This document shows positions 11,067-21,713 of a DNA stretch of 64,000 bases, piece by piece (within the stretch, counting starts at the first letter, position 1; each line of letters opens with the position of its first letter). Position numbers and translations under genes: made by a program. Source of the stretch: Curvularia sp. ZM96 (lineage: Eukaryota; Ascomycota; Dothideomycetes; Pleosporales; Pleosporaceae); contig JAJGBQ010000006.1 of assembly GCA_022457065.1 (NCBI GenBank), positions 248,001 through 312,000 of the forward strand. Direction: 5' to 3'. The notes under the pieces are model-generated. The model was not told where the DNA came from. It ran no database searches and worked only from the letters and a program-made list of their open reading frames with translations.

Positions 11067-12889
11067 ATTCAATGGTATTTATGGTTGTGAATGGTCTAAC
11101 GGCAACCTTGAGGATTGACATTTATGTACGTATAGATGGCTATATGACGTTCTGATGAACATGGCTTTGTGCGACAAGTTTCGTGCGGTGAACCAACGCG
11201 TCATGGAGATAACGTGCATCTCCACATCAAGTCCAGTCTCTAGCGAAGTGCATCCAAAAAGCAGCAGCAGTAGGTTTCCATTGGACTGGCGATTGTCAGG
11301 TCTGGCTCGATCTGGGAATAGAATCTATGGTGCTTTCGGATTATCTCACGTCTAGCATTAATGGTGACGAAATGTAATGTTGCTGCATGCTGTAGAGGAT
11401 TCCGCGGAGGGGCTACCAAAAGCCATGCGAGTCTTAAGTGCGTGTGTGACGTGCAACGTTGGACAGGCGTCGGTACGTAATTGTGTGTCTGAGATGTCAA
11501 AGTCGGGATGTCAAGCCCTGCAAATGAGAGACGGCGTGTGGTTTGTAGCGTGCCACCTGACTGCAGCTTGGATACCGATGTCAATGGACTGCAATCCCCG
11601 TCTCGGATCTGTTGATCATGGCTGGTACACCTAGAGAACAAAGGCGCTGGTGTTGGTGGCAATGACGCACTCGATGTACAAGCTGCGTCCGCGGGAGGGC
11701 TCGCAAGACGCCTTTACTAGTATCAGCACACAGCCTCCTGAGCCGACTGTATGTATATCTCTGCTCTGCTGTCCCGCCTTCCGCGACTCAATCAAACACG
11801 ATCCCACAGCCTACGCTGCATCTCGCGGTCCGACGAGTGGCTCACCTTATGAGCCTAGTGCGATTGCCAAGAAACTGAAATGGGTTTCTGCACCAGTTTC
11901 CATGACGCGCCATAGCAGCTGTGGACCCGACCGTGCGGTTGCAAGCATCCAGAGCTCGGGAAACGATGCCGCCTTCTCCTACACACAGGAAGACCAAGTC
12001 GAGTTAGCCATGTAACCGTCGTCAGAGCATGTACATGGAGAAGGCTGGCAAAGAAGCAGATGTTGGCGAAAAGGAGGCACGAGGTCTTTGGACAGCACTA
12101 TGGCTATGCTTCTCCGTGTCGTCTGATGTGCTTTAGAACGCCTGGGACGCGTCCGCTACGTGGGAGACATCGGCAATGGTTTTGACGCGTTGAACCTGTG
12201 TTGACAGTATCCAGCCCCCAGCAAGCCCTTCCTCAATGCACCGCCAAGGCGATGGAATCAATGAAAAGCTCGAGAGCAGACCAGCAAAAATTGCCCCGCC
12301 GAGATTCCCGAAGGAAGCTCGTGACAGTCCCATACCGCGCTGTGCAATGCAGACGAGACTGTCAGATGAGCCCGATGCTTGAGCCGGGCCATCGCAAGAA
12401 GGTAAGTATGAGGATTTCCCAAGGGGACGGGGGAAGCGCTCCTTATATGCATATCGGACGGATGCCCGTGCACGGTTCACGTGACATGGAGCTAGCACCA
12501 CGCTCTACCACGCCCTGATCTGTGCAGCCACCTCGGCCAAGTCCTCTCCACCACTCTCCACCATGCAAACACCCGCCCAGTGTCGTGCGAGCTCCACCGA
12601 AATCCTTTCTGCCGCAGCTTCTGTTCGGCGAATGCTTCTCATAACGGCTCAACGACAAGTCCCTCATCAATCTCATCTTGGCTGCGCGTCATCGGCTGAC
12701 CACCACATGCATCCTTCGTCCCTCTCTCGTTTTTACAGGCCGGCCAAGGACCGGCACGCCTGAGATGATGTGATGCATCTCATGATACATACAGCTCGCA
12801 AGATGGGTGAGCGGTCGAGTATAAGTTGCCCTGCTCACAATGAACCCATACATCAAGTCATTTGAAGCTATAATTCCGAATCCTCCAGA
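11067..12889. other. Intergenic, no gene recognised
   Basis: 1.8 kb between divergent genes. Open frames at 11240-11662 (minus), 11650-12015 (plus) and 12198-12518 (plus) are not recognisable, and their compositions look like shadow frames. It probably holds both promoters. Confidence 0.45.
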
Positions 12890-14470
12890 ATGCTCTTTGG
12901 TGACACTGTGCTCCGCCATTCGATTATTTGCGCTCTTGCATCGTATGCTTCCCTCGGCAGAGCTGCAACACTCTTCGAGGGTGGCACCATCATCGCCTGG
13001 GATGCATCTGCCAACTCCCTCAATGTTGTGCGTAATGGCTCTGTCCTGATAGAAAATGACTCTGTTTCTGCAATCTTTTCAGGCTCATACAATGGCACCC
13101 TTCCCTCGGATTTGGAAGTCGTCGATGCGACCAACGACATCATATCAACTGGTTTCATCGACACGCACCGCCACAGCTGGCAGACGGCCTTCAAGACCCT
13201 AGGCTCCAATACCACTCTTATGACCTACTTTGAACGTTACGGGACCGACTCACCTGTTGGCAGAGTTCTTACGCCCGAGGACGTGTACATTGGCCAACTG
13301 GCGGGACTATACGAAGCCTTGAATGGAGGTGTCACAACCATTGTCGACTTTCCGCACTGTACATGGTCGGCCCAGCATGCCATGGCAGCACTGAATGCCA
13401 CTTTTGAAAGCGGTGTGCGAACAGAGTGGGCCTACTATTTCCAAAACTACCCAAACTTTACCGTAGAAGGGCAAACAGAACTGTTCCGTGATTTGGTCAA
13501 GGACTCACGATTCCAGAACTCGCCTACCAATCTGGGAATCTCATACGACGGCTTCAGCAGCACCAACAAGAGCCAAGCACGCTTCATTCTCGATCTAGCA
13601 ATGTAAGTGATTTTATATTGGATAAAGAACGCGCGACAAAGATTGACTTTCTCCGCCAGCGAGCATAACGTATCAGTAGTCACGACGCATGCCAACGGCG
13701 GAGTCTATGGCGGCCCAAACTTCCCCGAGGTTCTGCAAACATTCAACTTCCTCAATCAATCCATCCCCGTCATCTTTGCCCACGCCAGCTACCAAACATC
13801 CGATGACGAGCAGCTCATCCGCCAATACAACCATTTCATTTCCATAACCCCAGAGTCCGAGATGCACTACGGTCACCTGCACCCCCACAGCCATCTCGTC
13901 ATGGACCAGGCAGCCCTAGGCATCGATACGCACTTTACCTTTTCATCCGATATCCTAACCCAAGCGCGCCTCTGGCTCCAAAGCGTGAGGAAGACTTTGT
14001 ACGCAGAGGTCATTAACCGCCGCCGTCTTCCCGCACGAAATCCAATGTCGGTTAACCAGGCTTTCCTCCTCGCGACTCGTAACGGCGCTCTGGCACTTCG
14101 TCGCTCAGATATCGGCATCTTGGCTCCAGGAGCCAAAGCCGACCTGCTCGTGTGGAACGGTCGTGCCCCCAGCATGCTTGGCTGGACTGATCCCGTTGCG
14201 GCCATCATGCTGCACGCAAATGTCGGCGACATCAAGCACGTCATGATCAATGGAGCGTTTAAGAAGCGCAATGGGCAGCTTACGGCTCCAGACTACATGG
14301 CGGTGCAGGACAGGTTCCTCGACAGCGCCAAGAGGATCCAGGATGTGTGGAGGCGGACTCCGCTGCCTGTAAGTGAGGGCGTCGCCTCTAATGGAGTGCC
14401 CTTTGAAAGCCCACTCGAAGCAGACATTGAGAGAGGCCAAGGCACTGGGTATGGACCATTGTTCGTCTAG
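12890..14470 (+). CDS. Secreted amidohydrolase-family protein
   Basis: Metal-dependent hydrolase of the amidohydrolase superfamily (ATZ/TRZ/cytosine-deaminase-like), 507 residues, probably deaminating or hydrolysing a ring compound. Exons 12890-13602 and 13660-14470, intron of 57 bases, phase 2. Seen in order: a hydrophobic N-terminus (signal peptide ending near SYASLGRAA), an N-terminal beta segment (ATLFEGGTIIAWD), the metal-binding DTHRHSWQ, GGVTTIVDFPHC, a later His segment THANGGVYGG, FAHASYQTSD, and the SSD motif (HFTFSSDILTQARLW) that supplies the metal-ligand Asp, then the C-terminal composite sheet (GILAPGAKADLLVWNGR). The signal peptide is unusual for this superfamily. The next gene, in the same direction, is an MFS transporter, which suggests a shared substrate pathway. 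Confidence 0.85.
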
Positions 14471-15634
14471 CCAGCCCAGCTTTTAAGATGTAGTTATCGA
14501 GACGATTATTCTACACGAATCAGAGACCTCTTTACCATGCCTTCCGTTCACGTTCGCAATAGCAATTGACTTATTCGTCTGCCCCTAGTGTATCTATAAA
14601 TAGCTACATGGCCTAGAGCTTGACTCTCTGTTGAATACACTCTCGATACCTGGCATTATTCAGTATAGCATCTTGATCCTATGCATAGCTCCTTGAGTAT
14701 ACCTCTTACAGGTAATACGCTAGCGACACTGATCTGTACTCATGCGACTGCTCTTTGGGCTCGCTCTTTAAACGGACAATAGAGCAGAGAGTTAGTTGAG
14801 CAACTATCAGGTAGGGCAGGTGCGAGAACCGAGGTTGTAGACGAGGAGTAGCGAGCAGACTGCTCTAGCCCATTACAGTGGCGTCAGCGAGGTTAATAGT
14901 AGCCGAGAAGCTTGTCTCGTCAAGCAATTGCCATGCGGGGTAGTTTGGCGCTATTCGCATAGCGCCGGACCCATTGCCCATCTTGCAAGCCACGCCTTCA
15001 CCAAACATGCTGTGCGCCGCGCAAGATGCCTGGTAATCATCGCTACGCAGTACGGTATACAGTCACTTGGGACATCGACCATGTCAAGTTGGCATCAAAC
15101 TCCTCAAAGCAATCTCTTCGCAGTTGAACTTTCTGTGGCTGGCAGGCAAATGCGCATTGAGATTACAACCAAGTGACATGTTACACCGCGCGATACGCAG
15201 TGCCACGGTAAACTCTCAGCCATGAACAGCTGCAATCCCAGTGGCTTGCGCGGCTGAGGAAACCTGAGTCGTGAAGCAGCTGATTGCACGTTGGGGTGTC
15301 GCCACAATGATGGGGCCAGAGCATATTCATACCCCTATCTCCGTGGCTTCGTGCCTCTAATGCAGTCTCCCGTCCTGTTAGCGCATATACCCCGCAGCCA
15401 AACTTGTCAATGAGGGGTTGGGTGGGTTACTCCAAGGGGTCGGGATAGCGTTATCGCGAAGTCGCCAAATTTGAGTTCATAACCCCAGTCGCATCCGGCC
15501 CTATCCAAGTCGATCACTGAAAAATTAAACGTATCCCCCTTTTTAAGGCTCGTCACTCTTGTTTCCTACCTTGACCCGCTTTCCTAATCGCCCCCTCGCT
15601 CTATCTCTAGATCTGTACTGGCGTATAGCACAGG
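14471..15634. other. Intergenic between amidohydrolase and MFS genes
   Basis: 1.16 kb with no supported gene. Probable terminator of the amidohydrolase and promoter of the transporter. Confidence 0.5.
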
Positions 15635-17617
15635 ATGGTAGATACTAGCAGCTCCGGTATGTATCGCCATCCCTAGGTATACTGATACCGTACGGGGTAC
15701 TAAATATACGATCATCAGATAGCTCGGAGCATGTTTCTTCGACAAAGCCCACGGTTGTGGAAGTCGAACGGATAGAAACCCACGAGCAAGTGCCTGCTCA
15801 CACCACTTATCATGAAAAAGATGGCTTGAGGACATACGGCGATGGCGAAGATCACGACACTGAACCCCCAATGACATTTAGCCGCATCATGAGTTTGATT
15901 GCCATGGCTTTTTGTGAGTGATTACGTGGCTTCCCTACCAGCAACCCCCCACTCATTCGCGTCTAGTGTGGACTGGCAGCCAGATCCCCGTCTATCTGTT
16001 CGGCGGTGTTCCTCCCTACATCTATGCTGATATTGGCGGCACTGATAGGTGGATCTGGTTCATCCTTGCCAATCTTCTCTCCCTGGCTGCAGTGTGCCCT
16101 TTTGTCGGATCCATCTCTGATATCGTGGGCCGTCGCTGGGTTGCCATGATTGGAGCTATGTTCCTCATCATCGGCATGATTATTTGCTCCACTGCCCACG
16201 AAATGAACATCTTCATTGGCGGCATGGTCTTTGCGGGAATCGGGGCCGGCATCAACGAATTGACGGCATTGGCTGTGACATCGGAGCTGGCTCCCACCGC
16301 GCAACGTGGTAAATACGTTGCGATCCTCGTCTTCACCATCCTTCCGTTTTGTCCATCCGTACTGTGGGCACAGCTTATAGCCTCGCATTCGACCTGGCGT
16401 TGGATCGGCCTCTGGTGCGGTCTGTGGGCTTTCATGGGCCTCGTCCTAGTCGCAATCTTCTACCATCCACCACCACGCGTCAACAGTCAGGGTATGAGCC
16501 GTAAGCAGATTCTTGCCGAGATCGACTACATCGGTGGCTTGTTGTCCATCTCTGGAATGATTCTATTCATGATGGGCATGCAATGGGGAGGTTACCAGTA
16601 TCCATGGCACAGTGCTCATGTCCTTGTGCCCTTGATCCTCGGCGCAGTGCTCATGGTCGCTTTCGTTGTTTGGCAGGGATATGCAACACATCCCATGTTT
16701 CCGAAAAGACTGCGACAGGAGCCACGCATCTTGGGTCTTACCCTCGTCATCACCTTCATCTCCGGAGCCAATTTCTTCTCTATTCTCATGTTCTGGCCTA
16801 CACAAGCATTCAACGTATACGGCCACGACCCAATTGGCGTCGGTATTCGCGGTATCCCAGTTGGCTTCTCAATCCTTGCTGGTGCCTGTATTGTACTTTG
16901 GCTCCTATCTCTACTGCGAGGCCACAATAAGGAGCTTCTTATCGCATCTTCTGTACTCATGACTGCGGGTTGTGGTGCTCTTGCCGTTGGTCGAGTCGAT
17001 AATCTGCATCAGCTATGGGGTATTTTGGTTCTGGCAGGTCTTGGAATTGGAGGGATTGTGGTGCCAGCATCTATTATTTGTAAGTATCGCGGTGATCCAT
17101 CAGCAACAAGTGAAATGCTGACAGCAACAGCGACTATTATCTGCCCCGACGATCTCATCGCTACCATCGCCGCACTTACCCTCGCTATCCGTGTCATTGG
17201 CGGTTCAATCGGGTACTGCGTCTACTACAACGTCTTCATTTGTAAGCATGTTCCCTAGCAGTAGTAAAGGATCGCAATCTAACACTCTTTATAGCAAAGT
17301 TTGTACCAGCAGCAACACATTATATTGGCGGCGTGATGGTCACGAAACTCAACATCACCTCACCCACCATTATTGGCGAAGCCATTGGAATTACTGGAAG
17401 CTCGCTCCTCCCACTGCTTGAAGAGCTGCCAGGAATCAAGGGTGTGCCTGGTGCATACGAACTGGTGGTATATGCTGGCCAACTTGCCTATGCGGAAGCA
17501 TACAAGTATGTTTATTACGTTAGCATTGCTTTTGGCTTTGTGAGCATCATTTCAGCATGCTTCTTGGGTGACATCTCCAAGTACATGGATGATCATGTAG
17601 CCGTTGTAATGCACTAG
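15635..17617 (+). CDS. MFS transporter, TRI12 (trichothecene efflux pump-like) family
   Basis: 587-residue major-facilitator membrane protein of the fungal TRI12/siderophore-drug efflux group. Exons 15635-15656, 15719-15913, 15967-17079, 17131-17241 and 17295-17617; all phases are 1. The short first exon (MVDTSSS) and the hydrophilic N-terminus (to about residue 60) precede the membrane part. Signatures: QIPVYLFGGVPPYIYADIGG, the MFS motif A-like GSISDIVGRRWVAMIG between helices 2 and 3, NELTALAVTSELAPTAQRGK, and a C-terminal YVYYVSIAFGFVSIISACFL helix followed by a short charged tail, as usual for the family. Efflux of toxins or siderophores is typical of the group; the substrate here is unknown. 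Lies 1.2 kb downstream of the amidohydrolase. Confidence 0.92.
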
Positions 17618-18168
17618 GCAACTCTGGAAGCAAGCTAAATGTTGAGAGCATAAGAAGGGGCAGAATAGTCCCTATACTTCACATACAGAAGACGTGAGCA
17701 GATATGAATCGTAAATGATGAACGTAATCCCTAATTCCGCTGGGCTGCTCAGCCGATGCACTGTGTCAAGATGTATATCACTTGTTGAGTGATGAAATTA
17801 AACTTCAGCTTCACGACTTGTATATCACAGTTCTGTTCCTTGAGTAATACCAGCGTCAACTCAACAATACACGATAGATATCACTCGATACTGCATCTCA
17901 AGACTAGATAAGATATAGTTGAACCGCGAAACCATCACGGGCTGAGTCAAGATTCATCATTCACAGAAGTTTCTTTAAAATAGTCCGTTGTATTTTTCAA
18001 ACTGAATGATAACAGCAGTCCAGCTAGATATACCTGATTCGTTCCATGGCAGATAGAGATCACAGTAGACTATTCCTACAAGCAGCTTCCAGACTACTCC
18101 GCCTCCACAGTACCTGCGACACTACCAAAATGTTGAATGCGTGTTGCGTGCCTCAGACTATACAGTCT
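17618..18168. other. Intergenic, convergent 3' region
   Basis: 550 bases between the 3' ends of the transporter (plus) and the small secreted protein (minus). AT-rich; nothing recognised. Confidence 0.5.
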
Positions 18169-18567
18169 CTATCTGCAGCACTGCTGAGCCCAGTTCTGGC
18201 CTGATATTGCGTCAGTCATACACACCATATTGCAAAGATATCAGACATACCATTGGAGTCGTAAAGACAGTTGTCAGCACCATAGTAGATATCGCCGTAG
18301 TTTTTAGGCCACGAGAAGGTGACTTTGCAGTGCTGAGGCTGGTCTAGCTTTGCCTCAATCTCCGCGTCGCCATCGTTAACCTCGATGTAGTTGGGCGCGC
18401 AAACGTTAACGCGGTCGACAAAAATGCATCCTCGGTTGACATGCTATCGATCATGTTAATGTCCTTTCTTTGCAGAAAAGTGAAAGAAAACACACAAGCT
18501 TGGTTGCCGCGACGGAAACGCCAGAGGTCAGGGCCAATGCCATGGTGGTGATCTTGATGGAAACCAT
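18169..18567 (-). CDS. Small secreted cysteine-rich protein (98 aa)
   Basis: Predicted extracellular protein. Exons 18567-18496, 18443-18251 and 18200-18169, introns of 52 and 50 bases, phases 0 and 1. Signal peptide MVSIKITTMALALTSGVSVA. The mature part has six cysteines: RGCIF, NVCAP, QHCKV, DNCLY and the final CC near the C-terminus, enough for three disulfides. It is acidic in the middle (VNDGDAEIEAK) and aromatic later (YGDIYY). No family recognised. Size, secretion and cysteine content match effector candidates. It is the first of five neighbouring secreted-protein genes up to 28.2 kb. Because none of its exons is long, it is easily missed by ORF-based annotation. Confidence 0.65.
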
Positions 18568-19059
18568 TTTGAGGATTCTGAGGTTGGTAACCTTGGATGG
18601 TGAGGAATACTTGAGTAGATGTTTGATTGTTCTTGCTGCGGATATCAATCCAAAGGGTCAATGTCCAGCTCTTTATATGTGCTGTTCAGACCTTACCAAC
18701 ATGAAATGTCTTATAGGTCACATGTTTTGACCCTCATCAAGCTTATTTCAGGAAGTACAACAAAGACATATGATACTGGCATAGGTATGTATGACCATAT
18801 TCCAAATTGGTACATTTCTTATGGTCTCAGTTGATTCAGTGGATATAGCCGCCGCTAGTGGCTGTGGCTGTACCTCCACACGGGGGCCGAAAGTGCTCTG
18901 AGCAGATCTGACTTCCCGATAAAGTTTAGCGCTGACTGCGGATCGCTGAAGTACCCATGCCACTGGTCTTAGCACGTTTCCTCGGTTCAGAAACGATGTA
19001 CAATACTACTTTCGTGTTGTCTTGAAGATACATAATGTTTGGCACGCCTAAGAGTAACA

Positions 19060-19320
19060 TGCTTGGCTGTCCTTTGGAGAAAGCTCGGCTGTCATCACCA
19101 TTTACCTAAAATGAACGCTCTTGCTTGTATTTTATGTAGCTGTCCTTTACATTAAAGTATTCCTAAAACCCTTACTATAATCTAACCCTAAACCGACTAA
19201 CTCTTACTCTAACTAGACTAAATCTAACTTAATTAGAACAGTAAAGCTCAGCTATCCTTCGCTTAATTAGAGATTCCTGCCAAGAGGACAGCTGAGGTTT
19301 CTCCCGAGGATAGCCGAGCA
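19060..19320. mobile_element. MITE-like element with 37-base terminal inverted repeats
   Basis: The sequence at 19060-19096 matches the reverse complement of 19284-19320 at about 30 of 37 positions; both begin TGCT(T/C)GGCT. The 261-base element has no coding capacity. Its interior is AT-rich with a degenerate run of CTAA/CCCTAA units (about 19161-19231). Most mismatches between the arms are transitions, as expected for an old copy. No clear target duplication was found, so the exact ends are uncertain. Confidence 0.5.
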
Positions 19321-19640
19321 CATTCCTAGTAAGACGAGCGGGCAGGCCCCCAGAGATAAAGTGGTCCACCTAATAGGACCAATTGGCCCGCCTAACAGAG
19401 TAGACTTGACTGCCTCATGGGATTAGTTAGCACGCCTAATAACACACACTGGTACATTTGATATGATAGGCTCAAGTTGTGCTGTGCTTTCTGCATATAA
19501 ATCTTTGAACCACATCGCTCAATCTACAATATACATAGTATTAATTTTTCATGCCCATACCTGTATCAGTACGCACCCTGAGATGGGACTCTGTTTTGAC
19601 CAATAGTCCTGCTCAACGTTTAGTCACCTAATTGCGGTAT

Positions 19641-19720
19641 AGTTGAAGGATTACTGCCTAGTTGAAGGATTGCTGACATCTGAGAGGATTGCTGCACAGT
19701 TGAGAGGATTGCGGCACAGT
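19641..19720 (+). repeat. Short tandem repeat, four units of about 20 bases
   Basis: Four diverged copies of a unit like AGTTGAAGGATTGCTGCAC, with the GGATT core recurring at about 20-base spacing. No gene covers it. Confidence 0.5.
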
Positions 19721-20419
19721 GTGGACATGCAGGCGCTGTCTAAAACAATGCAAATCAAGATTGAACTGGATATCAAGTTCAACAAGCCGATTGGATGCAA
19801 TTCGGTCTAGGGATCTAGGATGTGGTGCAAAGATCGAATCAAGAGTACCAGAGCCAGCTTAGCAATCTTAAAAGGCTCATCAATACACAGTCACCGGATC
19901 AATTTCAACTCCTTGAGGATTGAAAGGATGGCCAGCCATGGTGAGCCTAACGTTTAAGGCATTGAGCTAACAATAACAATATCCGGTAGGAGTCCGGACA
20001 TCAAGCGTCATCTTCATATCGTCTCAAGGAAAGACTGAAAGCCTGAAGGCGAAGTTCCCAAAACTTGGTCTGTGCGATGAGGAAAAGCAGCCCCATCAGC
20101 CAGAGAGGCAACATAGCTTGATGGAGATGTCTTCCAGGGGCATACGGCGGGATAGGTCTCCTGCTACCCAAGAAAATTAGTAAGAAGCATCGTTTAATGC
20201 ATCACGGCATCGCTGGAGTAGTAGCCTGAAGCATGAACGGCCCCAAAGAGCACGCGAGATGACTAGTCTTCCTTCACAACACGTGGGAAAAGGTCAATAA
20301 AAAGAGTAAAATGCCACACCTTATACAATCCCGCACAGTATTATAGAAGTAAGCTACACCGTAAAGGAGTCCTAATACATGCCAACAATCTAGTCACGTG
20401 TCATTACACCACGACATTC

Positions 20420-20972
20420 TCATACATAGTAGTAAATACTATTACAACTGAAACCGCCAAAGTTGAAGGCCCAGCGACCATCATCTTTGTGTCCAGTGAA
20501 TGACCGGTGACCATTAGATGCCGAGTTACTAATTGAATCAGTGAAGGCATGGATAAATGAATTAATGTGCACTGACTCAACAACTGAAAACGTTGTTTTG
20601 CTTTGGGCATCATCAGGCAATTTCCAGGTAAATGTGACTCCAGAGTTGAATTTGCAATGGAATTGAGCTCCTTCCCAATGGAAGAAATCCTCGTGCCCTT
20701 CACTTATCTCACAAAAGTCATTTGAGCCTGGATGGCAGTTACCATCATCTGCACAGTACTTCATACTATGTTAGTGCTGAGAACCGTCCGTTCTAGATAG
20801 AGCTTACTGCAACAGCAGAGGTGGGCGGCGTGTTTGAAGATCCATTTGGAATGCAATTGACAAGGTGCACGGCCTCGGATCGTTTCGCGAGAGCAGACCT
20901 CTGAACCATTGGAGTAGCAGAGACCATTCCCTCGAATAGGATGATTGCAGTAAGGAGGGTCGGAGTGAACAT
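20420..20972 (-). CDS. Small secreted cysteine-rich protein with Kex2-type site (167 aa)
   Basis: Exons 20972-20808 and 20758-20420 around a 49-base intron (GTAAGC donor, ACTAAC branch point, phase 0). The acceptor before TACTGT is chosen because the other nearby AGs put a stop in frame. The N-terminus is a signal peptide (MFTPTLLTAIILFEGMVSA) followed by a short pro-region and a Lys-Arg pair (residues 30-31), a likely Kex2 cleavage site. The mature part has six cysteines (VNC, YCADDGNC, DFCE, FHCKF, FSCNS), is rich in Phe, His and Ser, and ends FNFGGFSCNSIYYY. No family recognised. An effector-type or other extracellular role is an inference from these features and from the neighbouring secreted genes. 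Confidence 0.65.
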
Positions 20973-21713
20973 GATGAATGACTTTTGAAGGAAAGCAATG
21001 AGTTCCTAGATGCTGTCAGCTATAGTAGACTAGACACATCTGCCTTTTGTACTCCAGTCTCAGTGGCTCCATGCATATATTTTGAAATAGCCACTGCTTG
21101 GTAATCTGATTGAACAATATCTAGGCCTCGTCTAGAAACACACTTGTAGAATGCGCTTTCCGAATGGAAATTAACAACTGCTTGATGTGAACAGGCTGCA
21201 GGGTCATGCACCCCAATTAAGAGAGGATTTGAACTATTGTTTTGCTAGGGCTTATACTATCCTTCCCAAAGGCGGCACAATACTGAGTCAGTGGATTTTG
21301 GTAAGCCATTAGTAGAAAAACGATGGTCAAGTTATGAGTAAGTTCCCTGATTGAGACTTGGGTCCTGACTCGTAGAAGAGGAACGAGAGTCCTGCAGACT
21401 TGAAAAGCGACATCTTTCGTCTGACATAGTTTGCCTCCACCTGGTGATTTGATATGTTGTCATAATGCGAGCCACACATTGATCGTAGCGGCCGGTGATC
21501 ACAAAAAACTTCAAAGCTCGCCATTACAAGTTTATAGGCATGAGATAGATTGAGGGAAATGATAGTACGTGAATTGTCAGATGTCGCTCACCCTAGCGCA
21601 CTTAGGATGCTGTAGTAATTCGAATGACCACAGAAGGGCTATAAGCGTGAACAAGATTATGAATTCTCGGGATGCTATCGTAGAGAAATATAGATTGGGA
21701 TTAGCGACATATT
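20973..21713. other. Intergenic
   Basis: 740 bases between the small secreted protein start and the end of the PL7 gene. Short frames only; nothing recognised. Confidence 0.5.

Larger units (their letters stand above)
18568..20419. other. Long intergenic tract with repeats
   Basis: 1.85 kb without a supported gene. It holds the MITE-like element (19060-19320) and the 20-base tandem repeat (19641-19720). Around 19830-19930 one plus frame encodes a short helix-like run (EYQSQLSNLKRLINTQ) ending in a stop, possibly a decayed gene fragment. Confidence 0.45.

Noticed and set aside
11650..12015. 121-codon plus-strand open frame
   Set aside because: No recognisable sequence, and overlapping frames on both strands are of similar quality.
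19161..19231. Interstitial telomere array
   Set aside because: CTAA-type units are too degenerate for a true telomere repeat; better treated as the interior of the MITE-like element.
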